From positions 162,735 to 226,734 of the forward strand of contig JAAEAF010001543.1 in assembly GCA_011037195.1 (NCBI GenBank): a DNA stretch of 64,000 nt. Direction: 5' to 3'. Of the stretch, positions 26,184 to 37,122 are shown one piece after another; the stretch's first letter is position 1, and each line of letters opens with the position of its first letter. The position numbers were made by a program, and so were the translations under genes. The notes under the pieces are model-generated. The model was not told the origin of the DNA, did not search any database, and saw only the letters and a list, made by a program, of their open reading frames with translations. The stretch is from Triatoma infestans. Taxonomy: Eukaryota > Arthropoda > Insecta > Hemiptera > Reduviidae.

Positions 26184-27490
26184 GTAACTTTACTAAATAT
26201 ATTATTCAGTTATTCCAAATGTTCTCTAAAACTTCACCAAAAGGTTTCCTTTAAAACTTCCGTGTTACAAATATCAATATCTATTTAATCATTAAATTGG
26301 CTGTAAAATAATCTATATTCATTTGGCCTACCTATTTACCGATTAAACGACAATAGGCGCCAGCCTTTTTATTGCTAGCATTTTTGCGAGCCAATTTATT
26401 TTTAGATGTTTCAGCGGGATTCTGCTAAGTCCTACCACTGAAATATATTCGTTTCCAAAAATTTGTAATTTCTAATAAAAACGGAAGTAAAGTTAAACGG
26501 CTACTTCAGCGCAGCCTCCATTTTAAGCCTTATATTAATATATTTCATATTAATTCATATGAAAGCCCAGTGGACAAACTGAATTCCTAGTTTTGACCAA
26601 TAACTTTGTATTAGAACTGAGAATATTATTCGTCTTCAGAAGTTGCAGTAAAAAAAAAAAAAAAGAAAGTTTCTTACAGGTCATTCGTTGACCTGATTGG
26701 CGTGCTTACCTGTTAAAAACTGATGCATCTTTATATTTAGGAACATCAAATTTAATGGCAGGAAGAATGTTGGTGAATGATGAAAATGAACCCATAAACT
26801 AACACTTTTCTCATGACCTATTTTAACGATAGGAGAAAAGAGTATAATTAGGACTGAGCAAAAAATGTTGATGTTGGGAATAGTACTAGTGTTGGCTGAT
26901 TTAAGTCACTTGAAGAACGATGTTGCTAGTTAGAATTTCTTGCTTGTTCTAATTTCGATAGTGTGACGAAATCCTTCGGGCCTTCAAAAGGATTTCTGGC
27001 AGAAAGCAAAGACAGATCTTTTGTTTCACAACCAATCACTTGAATAATGAATAACTCTTTGAAGATTTTCTTGCCGATTAACAAATGAGCTCTTGAATGC
27101 TTGGATTGGCTGTTTTTTGTTCTTTTTTTACAGCTTGTTTACATATTTTCAAGTTTGATCTCGCGACTTGCTAAAGCCCTCAGATTGCCGGCTAATTATC
27201 CAGTTTCTTTTAAATCATGGGGGAAGCTTGACTGTCACAGTTGTAGTCAGCCAGTACAGTGCAGTGGACTCGATGGAATTTGTAATGCATAATTCAAGTA
27301 AGCCTGGAGAAAAACATTAGCGCTTGCTGCGGCTAATGTTGGCAGTAAGAAATCTAGCGTTTATATGGCGTATTTCCTCAACAGGGCGCTTGATTCCATT
27401 ACTTCTTGATTAAATTTCCTTTTATGAATTGATTAATGCGTGTTCAAATAATTTTTAGCTGTACTATGGAAGATTCTTCTCGATCGTTCT

Positions 27491-27596
27491 TTAAATGATG
27501 GATGAGGATAGTGAGATTCGGTTTTTAAAAATATAAGTTCTTTTATTTTTAAAGACCGAATCTCACTATCCTCATCCATCATTTAAGCTGAACTGT
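27491..27596. repeat. Near-perfect hairpin (foldback)
   Basis: The left arm TTAAATGATGGATGAGGATA and onward (27,491-27,536) is mirrored by the right arm ending at 27,596 (TATCCTCATCCATCATTTAA). The outer 32 bp are perfect, then the pairing continues with few mismatches through an A/T-rich centre with almost no loop. No target duplication is obvious. The low divergence between arms suggests recent origin or selection on the fold. Confidence 0.85.
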
Positions 27597-28667
27597 TAAA
27601 ATCTTTAGATTTTTGAACTTTTGTTATTACGATTGTATTAATTTCATCATTAAAATAAATTTAGAGTAAAGTGTGGCTCAGAACTAATTAGGAATATACC
27701 AAGTGGTTTATTTATTTGTTATACATAACATATGTTCAATTTTAGTTATTGTCCAAGAGGGAACTTTTGCCTGTTAAAGTTGGTGCCAGACTAAGTGGGG
27801 AGATACGCTGACAACTAGTATAGAAGGGTGTTCGTAATATGATTACATTTCTGCCACTTTCTTCTATCAGGTTTTTTTCTTTTTTTGTCCTTTTCCGACA
27901 CTTCTCATTCTCTTGTTTCCATCCGTACAATTCTCTTTCAGAACAAAAAAAAAAAAGAAAATAATAATGTTTGGATACAAAAGAACTTTAACTTCCTATT
28001 TCTTTGTTCACTAGTTGTCATTGTCTCGCAAACACCCTTTGTTAGGTCTCTTTTAGGGACCACATTGACAAACTAAAGCTCTATAAGATTCGAATGAACA
28101 CTATATATATTTATAATTTATACTCCTTTTTTTAAAAAAACATAGGATATAATATAAATCTAATTTATAGTCGTGACTATTTCATCAGATACTTATTAAA
28201 TTGTTTAGTGATTGCCATATATCCTTGGAACGGTAAAAAGAAAAGAGAGAATGAAGGATGATAAATGTTATAATTCTTAGAATGAATTTCGAATATTCTT
28301 AGAATCATTTTGACTATATTCGAGGGTGAAGAGATAAAATTTCAGTAAGTAAAGAGACAGATAACTGTAAATATTATAACAGTAACTATACTTTCAATAA
28401 CATACACAATTATTGATAAGAACAGTTAAAAGCAGCTAGGTAAAAAACACTGTTTCAATAAACATAACTCCATTATTCATTCAGCGATAGTAAGAAATCT
28501 GCACTTTAGAAGAACAGTGTAATGTGGTAACAGTTTTCAGATTTTCAGGAAGTGTAACCGTCTAAAATTTACTTGAGCAGTGCCGGGGAAATATTGATAA
28601 TAAAATGGTACGAACTTCTGCAAAAGTATCAGAGACATTTTCCGCGATAGCCTGCTTCTTTTTGTGT

Positions 28668-28709
28668 CATCGACCCGGACCGTTTCGGGCGTTCGCCCAT
28701 CATCAGATG
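28668..28709 (-). ncRNA. Hammerhead ribozyme-like motif, left arm of copy 1
   Basis: On the minus strand: CTGATGA, an unpaired T, stem II GGGC-GAAC-GCCC, then GAAA, so both invariant blocks are intact. Stem III is disturbed by 4 extra bases (CGGTCCGGGTC instead of CCGGTC), and one base of stem I just before CTGATGA is missing. It may be weak or inactive. Confidence 0.5.
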
Positions 28710-28823
28710 TTTTGTCAAAACCGTGTGATAATACAGACTTGCACAGAGCAAATACAGTTGATACAATTAAGTGCTACTTACGTGTTCAGTGCAAGTCTAT
28801 GTTATTACACTGTTTTGATAAAA

Positions 28824-28861
28824 CATCCTGATGGCGGGCGGACGCCCGGAAGCGGTCGATG
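28824..28861 (+). ncRNA. Decayed hammerhead-like motif, right arm of copy 1
   Basis: Same layout, CATC-CTGATGG-CGGGC...GCCC-GGAA-GCGGTC-GATG. The change A9 to G and the change of GAAA to GGAA hit residues that are normally invariant, so cleavage is unlikely. Confidence 0.4.
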
Positions 28862-28951
28862 ACCACAAAAAAGAAGTAGGCTATCGCGGAAAATGTCTCT
28901 GATGCTTTGCAGCTCTGCGGAACCAACCACCACAACAAATTCTGCAAAAGT

Positions 28952-31900
28952 GTTTTGATCAATTCAAGAATAGTCGTTCTTCTTGAGTGTCTGATTTGCA
29001 AGGAACGACCACTCAGCGTTATAACTAAATCACTTGAATCTCTCATTGATGCTCAATATTCAAGAAGACAGACGAGTTACAGTAGAGAAAAAATTGGGTA
29101 AAAAATGAAATGTAACTGTTAGCTTACGTCTTCTAGTGGAACCATTTAGGCTTGGTTTTTTTGTGGCAAATTTGCTGACTTGATACCATTTCAATTGCCA
29201 AACCTCGGCTAAAAGTTTATCTATAATTAAGGCTTACTAGTTTGCATCACAAAGCCGTATTAACTTGGGAGCTTAACTGAATGAATGAAACTTAGAAAAG
29301 TGAATTAAACACGGTATAATTAAATAATACGTTAATAAAAACAAAAATACTCATTCAACATCTGTTGTATGTAAGATAAATGATTGATGGTTAGTAGCTA
29401 AGCTAATGTAAAGTAAATCAAAACCATACATCCTAAAAAAAAAAAACCACAAAACCCACATCTGCTGGGATTATGTCGGTAAACATTTTAGAAGTTTACA
29501 TTAAACAAATCCTGGTCTTCCATTCGCCCACAGATACAACCCACTTATTAATTAAAGATAAAATAAAAATACCGGCAAGATTATTAACTAGAGAGAAAAA
29601 TGAAACACAATTAGTGACTGAAAAGTTTAACTGATAAGTAAGTTTTATTCATGTAATATTGCTAAAAAAAAGAGATTTAAAGCTAAGATGAGTCGCTTCC
29701 TTTTTTTATTCAAAAAGAAAGTTATACAGTAGTTTAAATACTTAATACATAAAAGCTGTCCTTTGTCTGTCTCATTCACTTTGAAACTGGTAGTAGTTAG
29801 TGGACATAACAAACTGAAGTTATTACAACTTTATTAGACACGTGGCACACTCCCATCCGCCACGTGGACATATTATTTATTCTCCCCCTATTCAACTTAC
29901 ACACACGACACACATTATATACATGTTTCGGACCATCCGTGTTGTAGATATATCTCCCCTCTGGTCACACTGTTTATCTTTAGTGTAGTGCACTCCATGT
30001 CATAGAGCACTTAAGAAGTTCCTTTTGCTATATTATTATATTTATTTATATAAACCACTTTTAACAGATAAATACTTACTGTAGGCAATAAATCTATATC
30101 TACTTCACATGTTATTATTAGAAGTAACACAATGCAGTACTACTTAACTTAATGTTAAAGGAGATTTTTCTCTAGTTAATGTTCATTTTATTTTTGGATA
30201 AATTTAATTAATATTGTATTAATTATATTTTCTTTTTATAAAAGGACAGAAATGCATTCTTGCAAGATTTTTGGGATTTCAGAATTTTCACCGGGGATAT
30301 ACGTAGTTTTGAAGTTAGACGCCGCGTTATCCGAGTGTCTAAATACGCGGTCCGTAGAAATGAGATGGTATCTTGTGGTTCGATTCGTGGTTTTGGCCCT
30401 TGTTTTTATTTTATGTATTAAAACGGATTGAGTAAAGTAATACCTATTTCTTACTCGGTATACCACTACCTTTGTCAGTGTCCCCGTTTCGCTGGAACTA
30501 GGTTTCGTGTCTTTGGGAGGGCATCACTCTCGCAGGATTGTCTGCGCGAGCTGGAGTTTAGGGATATCTTGAGATACTTAGATTAACCGGTAAGCTATCA
30601 GGGGAGATCTATTCAGGGGATAGGGGGGGAGGCCACATAGGCTTAGTCCCGCGCCGTTAGGCACCCGAACTACAATAATTACCAATAATTAATTCAGGTA
30701 TGAATTGTTCCCATCCGGCACATGTATAGCTCTCGGCAACTTAGTAGAACTTAGTGGCTCTCGGTTGTGAAACCTGTGGGAGGAATTAAATGACGTCACA
30801 ATTCTAGAAAGCTTTGGCAATTCTGCCGGAGCTGATCTGTTTGGATGTTAGTCCTCGAACAAGATTTTAATATGAGTACTTTATACAGTAAAGTATATTT
30901 TCTATCCGCTTCCGTCCTCAACATCTGATCGGTAGTTGGACTTAAAGCTCCCCTACATAATTAGACACTACTTTACTTTTAGTTTTGAAAGTCTCCTGTT
31001 TTAAGAAAAAGAACATTTCCAGAACGTATAAAGACAATTTTCAACAAGATGATCAGATAGATTCGGTCAAAATCTGTCAGCCAAAAATGCTGACATCCTT
31101 CATCATCGAATGTATTGTAATTTATAGTTTACAATAAAGTTTGGTTGTTATTATATTCTCAAGAAAAACCTCTATTGCGTTCTACTACATACTTTATTTA
31201 CATACTATTTTCATCAACTTTCCTACCTACCATTTTATATTTAAAACCATTTGGCCCAGAGAAATTGACTTTAGGACGTTTCTGTGGATTTCATTATTTG
31301 GAAAGTCTACAATAGATGTTTACCAATTTATTTTCCATGTTCGTAATTTCCAGTATCAAACCTACCCTTAAAACCAACAAATGACACACTCAGAGGCAAA
31401 TTTTAAATTATTTACAGACAAACCATTTGTTTTATGTATATTCTCAAATAATTAAAACAACAGAAACATGTTTTTAACGTAATATTTTATTGCCCCCCGC
31501 CCCCGTTCATTCTGTCAGTGAACAGAATAAAGAAAATTGGTTTTTATTCTCTTCAAAAATGGAATTTTTCTCTTAAATATTAAAACTGAAATTTTGCGGT
31601 TTTACATTAATAATGGATTTTTAAAGATTGATCTTTATTTTTTCATTTTATTTTACATTTATTAAAGCAAATTTCAATATTGTAAAATTTATTATTCAGT
31701 CAATGTTGTTTAGTTGCTCTAAATATGTGGGGATAGTTATTTTATGTGACATGTTTACAATTATCTTAACTCTTGAATCTTATAAAATAGCGCCTACGTC
31801 TTCCTTTAAGAACTTGTTTCCCTTTTTGACTTTGATGGTGAAAAAATTGTTTGTCTTATCATGATGTCACAAGAGAGACTTTTATTTCTTCCAGGATATC

Positions 31901-33818
31901 ATCTTACACTTTTAAAATTTATTACATTTTATAAAGTCTGTTTATATTTTGTTGATATGATTTATTATAATATAATGGTGGAATAAAAACTGCAATAAAG
32001 GTTATAAATATTTACATTTTTTTTTTTTTTGTAGCTTTTATATCCTATTTACCTCTTTTATGCTATTTATCCCAAACACACTCACCCTGGGCGCTTTGAG
32101 GGCTTGCTGTTGTTGGAAACTCTTGGGAATCGGCTCAGCGGTTTCAACAGCAACACGAGTATCATAAAACGTGACATGTAATCGTCTCAGATTTTATCTT
32201 TTTTTTTTATATCTTTGAGTAGATATTCATATATATTCATACTATATTATGTGTGAAAATATACATACTTAGATAGTTACACAGACCGAAACACAGATAT
32301 ACCTCAAATATTCCAGGTCCTGTTTTGTAAAGCTACTAAAAAAAAAAGTAACTAGTAAATAATTATTCCCTTTATTGAAAAAAAATCTATTCGTTACTCA
32401 AATATGCCCATCAACTGGGTTTGCTGGTAGAGTGTGCTGCTGTCATGACACGCTGAATCCATGTCGTTGGGGACACATCAACTAACTTACGGGACTTAGG
32501 TTTGGATGTGAGCCGTTAGGTGATATCTCTGCAACTTTTGTTTTTGTTTGTACGCTAAGTATGCCTGCAAGAAACGCTAAGATTCCTGATGAAGTGGCTA
32601 GCCCATTTTAGCCCCCCTCTACGGTTACGAAAAGGAAAAATTGTGAAAAGATTAAAACCAAATGTATCCCTAATGTTTCTTTAAGATACTCGTAGATATT
32701 TGGAAATGTATAATAAATATTTTCGTAAATTATTAACAAGGGAACAATCAACCAAATTCTGTATATATATACAAGGTTTGGGAAAGCACCTAAAGATATC
32801 AGCCATCATTGGTCTTCCGGTACCCAAAACTTAGGTACCAAAACTTTGAGAGGTTTAATCATTCAGCAACATTCATACAAAATCTCTTAATATTTCATGC
32901 AATGCATCATGCAACAAAATCTCTTAATATTTCATGCAATGCATCATGCTGCATATCATTTTTCACAAGACCATACTTTGTTTGCCTATTTGGGTTGCCA
33001 AAGACTTCTTATGGGGTGTAGCATACAAACAAATTGTTTGTCGAAATCGTTAATGTTGACGAATTTTATAGCCTGATGTGTAATTTGTTATAATTTACTG
33101 TTTCTCATAAGTACTACATTCCCCTAGGGGGGTCACCCAACACTTGTCTTGATAAAGTGCGAAGTTTGCACTAGACATGTTGAATGCCCCCTGCTTTTAT
33201 TTTATTACACCATAAGATTGCTGTTTTTAATAATTCAATATATATATCAGAGTAGGAACTGTATATGTGTAACACTTTTTTGTGATGCTCATAATTAATC
33301 TAAATATTGATTAAAAATTTTTTATTTTTTATTTTAAGTAATTATAACAAACAATTTATTTAATGGTCACTTTTGTAGTTAACTTATTCTAAGAGGAAAT
33401 ATTAAGATATTGTAAAATTTATAAAATGAATTTTCACTGAACTCGAATTTTATGAAGTTATTTTTCTATGTCGAAAAAAATGTTATTAGCGAACGATATA
33501 ATATGGTCTCCTTTTGACATCGAAATGTTCTTCAAAAATAAATTATACTGCGTCCATCTTTTTTGTAATTTTTATGTAGCACCATCCACGATTTTCTTTA
33601 AACTTCGCATACCAACTGCACATGTAAGGATAATCATTTTTCTCGGTAAATTTATTTCTTAGGATTCTGGCGGATTAAAGATCTCAGTTTTCCTACCAAA
33701 TGCCACTGAATGGTATTTCAATATAAATGTCCAGCCATACCGTCCAACCAGTTACATATTTTATATTTCAGTAGGTTTTAGAAAATCGGAGAATTCTGAA
33801 ACAACAAGCGCTGCTAAG
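28952..33818. other. Unassigned stretch, no gene seen
   Basis: Mostly AT-rich. 30,470-30,860 is GC-richer (around cgcgagctggagtttaggg and tagtcccgcgccgttaggca) and may be a decayed element, but I see no frame or ends. A segment near 32,562-32,620 resembles 35,480-35,540 (see findings). A 37-bp tandem duplication is listed separately. 33,420-33,660 has weak family D character. Confidence 0.4.
32877..32949. repeat. 37-bp tandem duplication
   Basis: Two adjacent copies of a unit beginning ACAAAATCTCTTAATATTTC, at 32,877 and 32,914, identical over almost their whole length. This is a recent local duplication. Confidence 0.9.
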
Positions 33819-33831
33819 AAGATTACAACAT

Positions 33832-34813
33832 CCTGAAACCTTCCTACAGACAATATGACTAAGAAATATAGTTTCGTTAGAAATTTCGAAAGTGTAGTGG
33901 AGCGAACGATCCGCCCTGGCTAGTATTAGCAAGCATATCACTAAGTGGCATACAGATGGGGCCTAGAACCAATCCCTCGGAACCCATGGGCAGGTTTCCT
34001 AGCATCTTTCAGGCGGAAATTCACGGTATTGGAAGGTGCGTTCAATTGAACCTTGACAGATGATCTCGGAATCAGAAGATAGTTATCCTATCCAATAGTC
34101 AGGCTGCCATTAAAGTACTGAGTTCTTATGTTATCAGTTCTAAAATGGTATGAGAATGCCTAGGTAAGCTCATCGACCTAGGCAGAAAAAATAAAGTTAC
34201 CCCTATACTGGGTGCCGGGACATGTCTGGATGCAGAAGGCAATGAGGTAGCCGACACCCTGGCAAAAGAAGGCGCTGCATCTCCTCTCATTGGGCCAGAG
34301 CCCTTTTGCGGAGTCAGCGACCAAGGATTCTTAGAAGAAATCAAGGAGGAGGAGGTGGCGAAAAGAGCTCGTCTCTGGAACACCATCCCGGGGACTGAGG
34401 CAGGCCAAGGTCTGCCCTGATATAACCAGGAAGGTCGAAAGCCTGCATCAGTCTGAGTAAGAACAGGATCCATATTCTTACGGGATTGCTTACGGGGCAA
34501 TGCACACTCAGGGGACATCTGAGGAAGCTTAGCCTAGAAGATGATGGCACATGCAGATTCTGTGGGGAGATGGAGGAAATTCCAATACATCTCCTCACAG
34601 ACTTTGATGCCGTCATTCAAAGAAGATTTAATAGTCTGGACCGTTACCAGCTAGGGGAGGAGGAAATACCCACCCTAGAACCTTCCAGGTTTTTGGGATT
34701 CCTTAGGGAGTTCAACCTGGAGAGGGTGCTGTAGATGAGCTAGCTCATCCTCGGCACCAGAGGGGGGACAGTAGATCGTAAAATGGTCGCAGCACAGAAC
34801 CCTCGGAAAAAAA
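33832..34813 (+). mobile_element. 5'-truncated LINE 3' end with RNase H domain (copy 1)
   Basis: A non-LTR retrotransposon end of about 982 bp bounded by the 13-bp duplication AAGATTACAACAT at 33,819-33,831 and 34,814-34,826. It runs from an RNase H region through a 3' UTR to a short poly(A) at 34,807-34,815. The 3' UTR (a GGGGGGACAGTAGATCG segment, then TGGTCGCAGCACAG) also occurs, diverged, at the end of the copy at 61,821-62,537, so both belong to one LINE family. The 5' truncation is typical of target-primed reverse transcription. RNase H-bearing LINEs include the I, R1 and related clades; I cannot say which this is. Confidence 0.85.
33920..34735 (+). pseudogene. LINE RNase H domain plus C-terminal region, broken
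   Basis: Read across shifted frames, RNase H landmarks appear in order: KWHTDG (about 33,943-33,960), FQAEIHGI (34,007 onward, the conserved Glu), ILSNSQAAIKVL (34,085 onward, where the usual Asp of S-D-S-Q is Asn), and GNEVADTLAKEG (Asp at 34,253-34,255). The open frame at 34,486-34,734 then gives LTGQCTLRGHLRKL and CRFCGEMEEIPIHLL, the C-terminal motif that follows RNase H in such LINEs. Several stops and frameshifts, and the Asp to Asn change, show that it is dead. It would have removed RNA from RNA-DNA hybrids during retrotransposition. Confidence 0.8.
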
Positions 34814-34826
34814 AAGATTACAACAT

Positions 34827-36782
34827 TACAAAGAACAAAAAAAAAAGTTTATATTTTAAGATGTTCAGTTATGTGTTGTTAAAAGGATTAGTCTTTTATG
34901 CAGAGTATAAATTCTAGGATAATTAATATTGAATTTTTCATCCAGTTATATTAATAATATAAAAACAAAGTTTGAATTGTCAGAAACAGGATATTGAGAT
35001 CCTGGTACAGATAACAATGTTTCTCTAAATGAATTTATGTAAACATGTTCTTTAGAAAGTTATTAAACAAAAAATTGAAAAATAAAAAATATATGCCTAA
35101 ACCAAAGTACAAAAAAACTTAATATACATATCAAAATAAATTTAACAAAATAGAAAGTTATATGAAAATAAATTCACTTTTCTCCATTGATTGAGGAAAA
35201 CTTTCCCTTTTCGCATTCATTCTCTCTCTCTCTCACTCTCCGTGTACTAGAAGGTGAAACACTTTTTTTTCAAATAAAGAGACAAGTGGGGTTATATTTT
35301 TTCGAAGTGCAAAGAGTTTTTTTTTAATTTATGTTTTTATGATTCAAACTTCATTCACCCATTTTTTAATTTTATTTTTTCCTACGATTTCTAGGAATTC
35401 ATCTGTTCCCAAAAAAAAGGAGCTATTTTAGTAGAACTTTCCATAATTTTTGCTTGTTCCTTGAACATGTTAGTTGGCTGAAGATCTGCAGAAACGCCAA
35501 GATCCTCAAAGAAGTAGCCACTCCAGTACCCCCAATTGTGAGTATTGTAGATCTCAGGCCTCCGAAAGGAAGTAGATTTACATACACCTATTGTACTCCT
35601 CAAATACACTTTTAAAACAGCTCTGTCCCATTAATGAGTAAAGTCCCATAGCCCAAATCGGTCATTGCTCCTTCAGATGAAACAACAAAGATAGGAAAAA
35701 GACAAAAAAGGTAGGAAATTATAATTAACACCTACAATCCACAGTCGAAGACAAAAAAACGCAGGGATATACATGGTGTGGAAATTTGATGGGTTTGCAC
35801 ATTCTTTCGGGAAATGGTTGTGATGATGTTCCCAAGGAATTCTAGCAAAGAATCCCCCCCCTCACCGGTGTATAGTTTGGATCCATCAGAGGAAACTTGA
35901 AATATCGTAAAAATTTCCACAAAGAGAATCTGCTCGGAGTCCATTTTATTTTTAATATTTACTTAAGGAGGCTGACCCGTTCCACCAGATCTTCTTAGCT
36001 GCTTTTTCTCTCCCTCCCAACCAAACAAGGTTCAGTATAATGCTAGCATAATTAGTTACCTCCAAGAATAACCTGGAGTGCATCATTCCCATCATTTCGC
36101 CCCTGGAGAAGAGGCTTTATCTTAGGCGCCATTTTTCAATGGGATTAAAAGCAGTGGTATTCTCCCCTGACTTCTTAATTCCAGAGCCATCTTCCTATGG
36201 GAATATTGGGTTGTGCCCACACGTCGGCTACACGGAAGGCCGGGTTTTGGGCGCCACTTCGTTTAAATGGGCAAACGAAGAAATCCCAAAAATAGAACTT
36301 TTAGAATGGAAGAAGGAAGGGAAAAATGCAGGAAACAAAATTCGATAGTCACAGGGAGGACAGAGAGGAAAAGGTAAGGTAAAGGTGAATTAACGGAAAG
36401 GCGGTTTAACTGTCTTACCCCGTTATATCGCTGTTACAATGCATAGAGAAAATATGCTGGTACACCAATACCTAATAAGTGTATCAACCATAATATTACA
36501 TCTAGAAATAACGTAAAATAAAATAAAAAATTAGGTGAGAAGATAAACCAATCTTTAGGAAGACAGCAAAACCAAGTAATATTTATAAACATCGTCCTAA
36601 TAAACCTAAATATCTTAATTAATAATTTTCAGATCAATTTTAAAGAAAAAGAAATTCAAACCACTTCAACAAAAACTAAACTTTCTCTTATTTCGTAGCC
36701 CACTAAAAATAAAAATAAAAACACAAATATAAAAAAAAAAAAATAATTAAAGTTAATAACTATGCACAATGCCTCTTATATG
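34827..36782. other. Mixed stretch with possible minus-strand element remnant
   Basis: 34,830-35,390 is AT-rich. 35,390-36,350 is less AT-rich. On the minus strand, 35,732-35,944 reads VSSDGSKLYTGEGG, which recalls the TDGSK opening of a retrotransposon RNase H domain, and 35,391-35,609 gives GYWSGYFFEDLGVSADLQPT, which I do not recognise. No continuous domain can be followed, so this is only a possible decayed element. Confidence 0.3.
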
Positions 36783-36835
36783 TCAATTTATAATTATCAG
36801 AGACATTTTCCTGGTAGCCTGCTTCATTTTGTGGT

Positions 36836-36873
36836 CATCGACCGGTTTCGGGCGTTTGCCCATCTTCAGAATG
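36836..36873 (-). ncRNA. Hammerhead ribozyme-like motif, left arm of copy 2
   Basis: Minus strand: CATT-CTGAAGA-T-GGGC-AAAC-GCCC-GAAA-CCGGTC-GATG. Position 7 of CUGANGA tolerates any base in known hammerheads, so the core is intact. Stem I is GATG/CATT (one G-U pair). Stem III is the minimal palindrome ACCGGT, so a dimer would be needed to pair it. Confidence 0.6.
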
Positions 36874-36995
36874 CGTTTGTAAATTTGCACAGAGCAAATT
36901 CAGTTATACACTTACTTTGTTGTATACACTCACACTGAGTGTATAAACTGAATTTGCTCTGTGCAAATCTGTGTTATCACACTATCTGACAAACG

Positions 36996-37033
36996 CATCC
37001 AGAAGATGGGCGAACGCCCGAAACCGGTCGATG
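36996..37033 (+). ncRNA. Decayed hammerhead-like motif, right arm of copy 2
   Basis: Same layout, but the core reads CAGAAGA rather than CTGANGA (U4 to A). GAAA, CCGGTC and GATG are kept. Probably inactive. Confidence 0.45.
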
Positions 37034-37122
37034 ACCACAAAATGAAGCAAGCTACCACAGAAAACGTCTCTGATACTTTCCAGCTCTGCGGAACCGACCA
37101 CCACAACAATCAATTCATAATT

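Larger units (their letters stand above)
19451..28615. other. Long unassigned stretch
   Basis: No host gene is defensible. 19,748-19,782 is TG and GA simple sequence. 20,640-21,560 is less AT-rich and could be unique sequence or a decayed element; a 101-codon open frame at 21,209-21,514 has no recognisable features. 21,725-21,835 looks like a SINE-1 scrap. 23,930-24,260 is A/T-run sequence with a weak family D flavour. 24,540-25,700 is extremely AT-rich. The GC-richer patch 25,960-26,200 is listed separately, as is the hairpin at 27,491. Confidence 0.4.
28628..28939 (+). mobile_element. Hammerhead foldback element, copy 1
   Basis: A 312-bp unit that starts ATCAGAGACATTTTCC, folds back on itself through arms of about 140 bp (both containing GCACAGAGCAAATACAG-like or mirrored sequence), and ends with a 36-bp one-sided tail GCTTTGCAGCTCTGCGG ... 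CCACCACAACAA. It is bounded by the 12-bp duplication TTCTGCAAAAGT at 28,616-28,627 and 28,940-28,951. Each arm holds a hammerhead-like motif on opposite strands. It contains no open reading frame of its own. Longer target duplications and unequal ends argue against a simple MITE; it is inferred to be a non-autonomous retroelement, perhaps Penelope-related. Confidence 0.8.
36796..37109 (+). mobile_element. Hammerhead foldback element, copy 2
   Basis: A 314-bp unit with the same start (ATCAGAGACATTTTCC) and the same one-sided tail (35 bp, ACTTTCCAGCTCTGCGG ... CCACCACAACAA) as copy 1. It is flanked by a 13-bp duplication with one mismatch: TCAATTTATAATT at 36,783-36,795 and TCAATTCATAATT at 37,110-37,122. 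The arms (each including GCACAGAGCAAATTCAG or its complement) are separated by a short loop near 36,910-36,935. Confidence 0.85.

Noticed and set aside
28605..29046. Open frames of 85-86 codons on both strands
   Set aside because: They lie across the arms of foldback copy 1; the similarity between strands is caused by the inverted repeat, not by coding.
32583..32640. CTGATGA...CGAAAA on the plus strand as a hammerhead
   Set aside because: The intervening 36 bases form no consistent stem and no stem I or III pairing is present.
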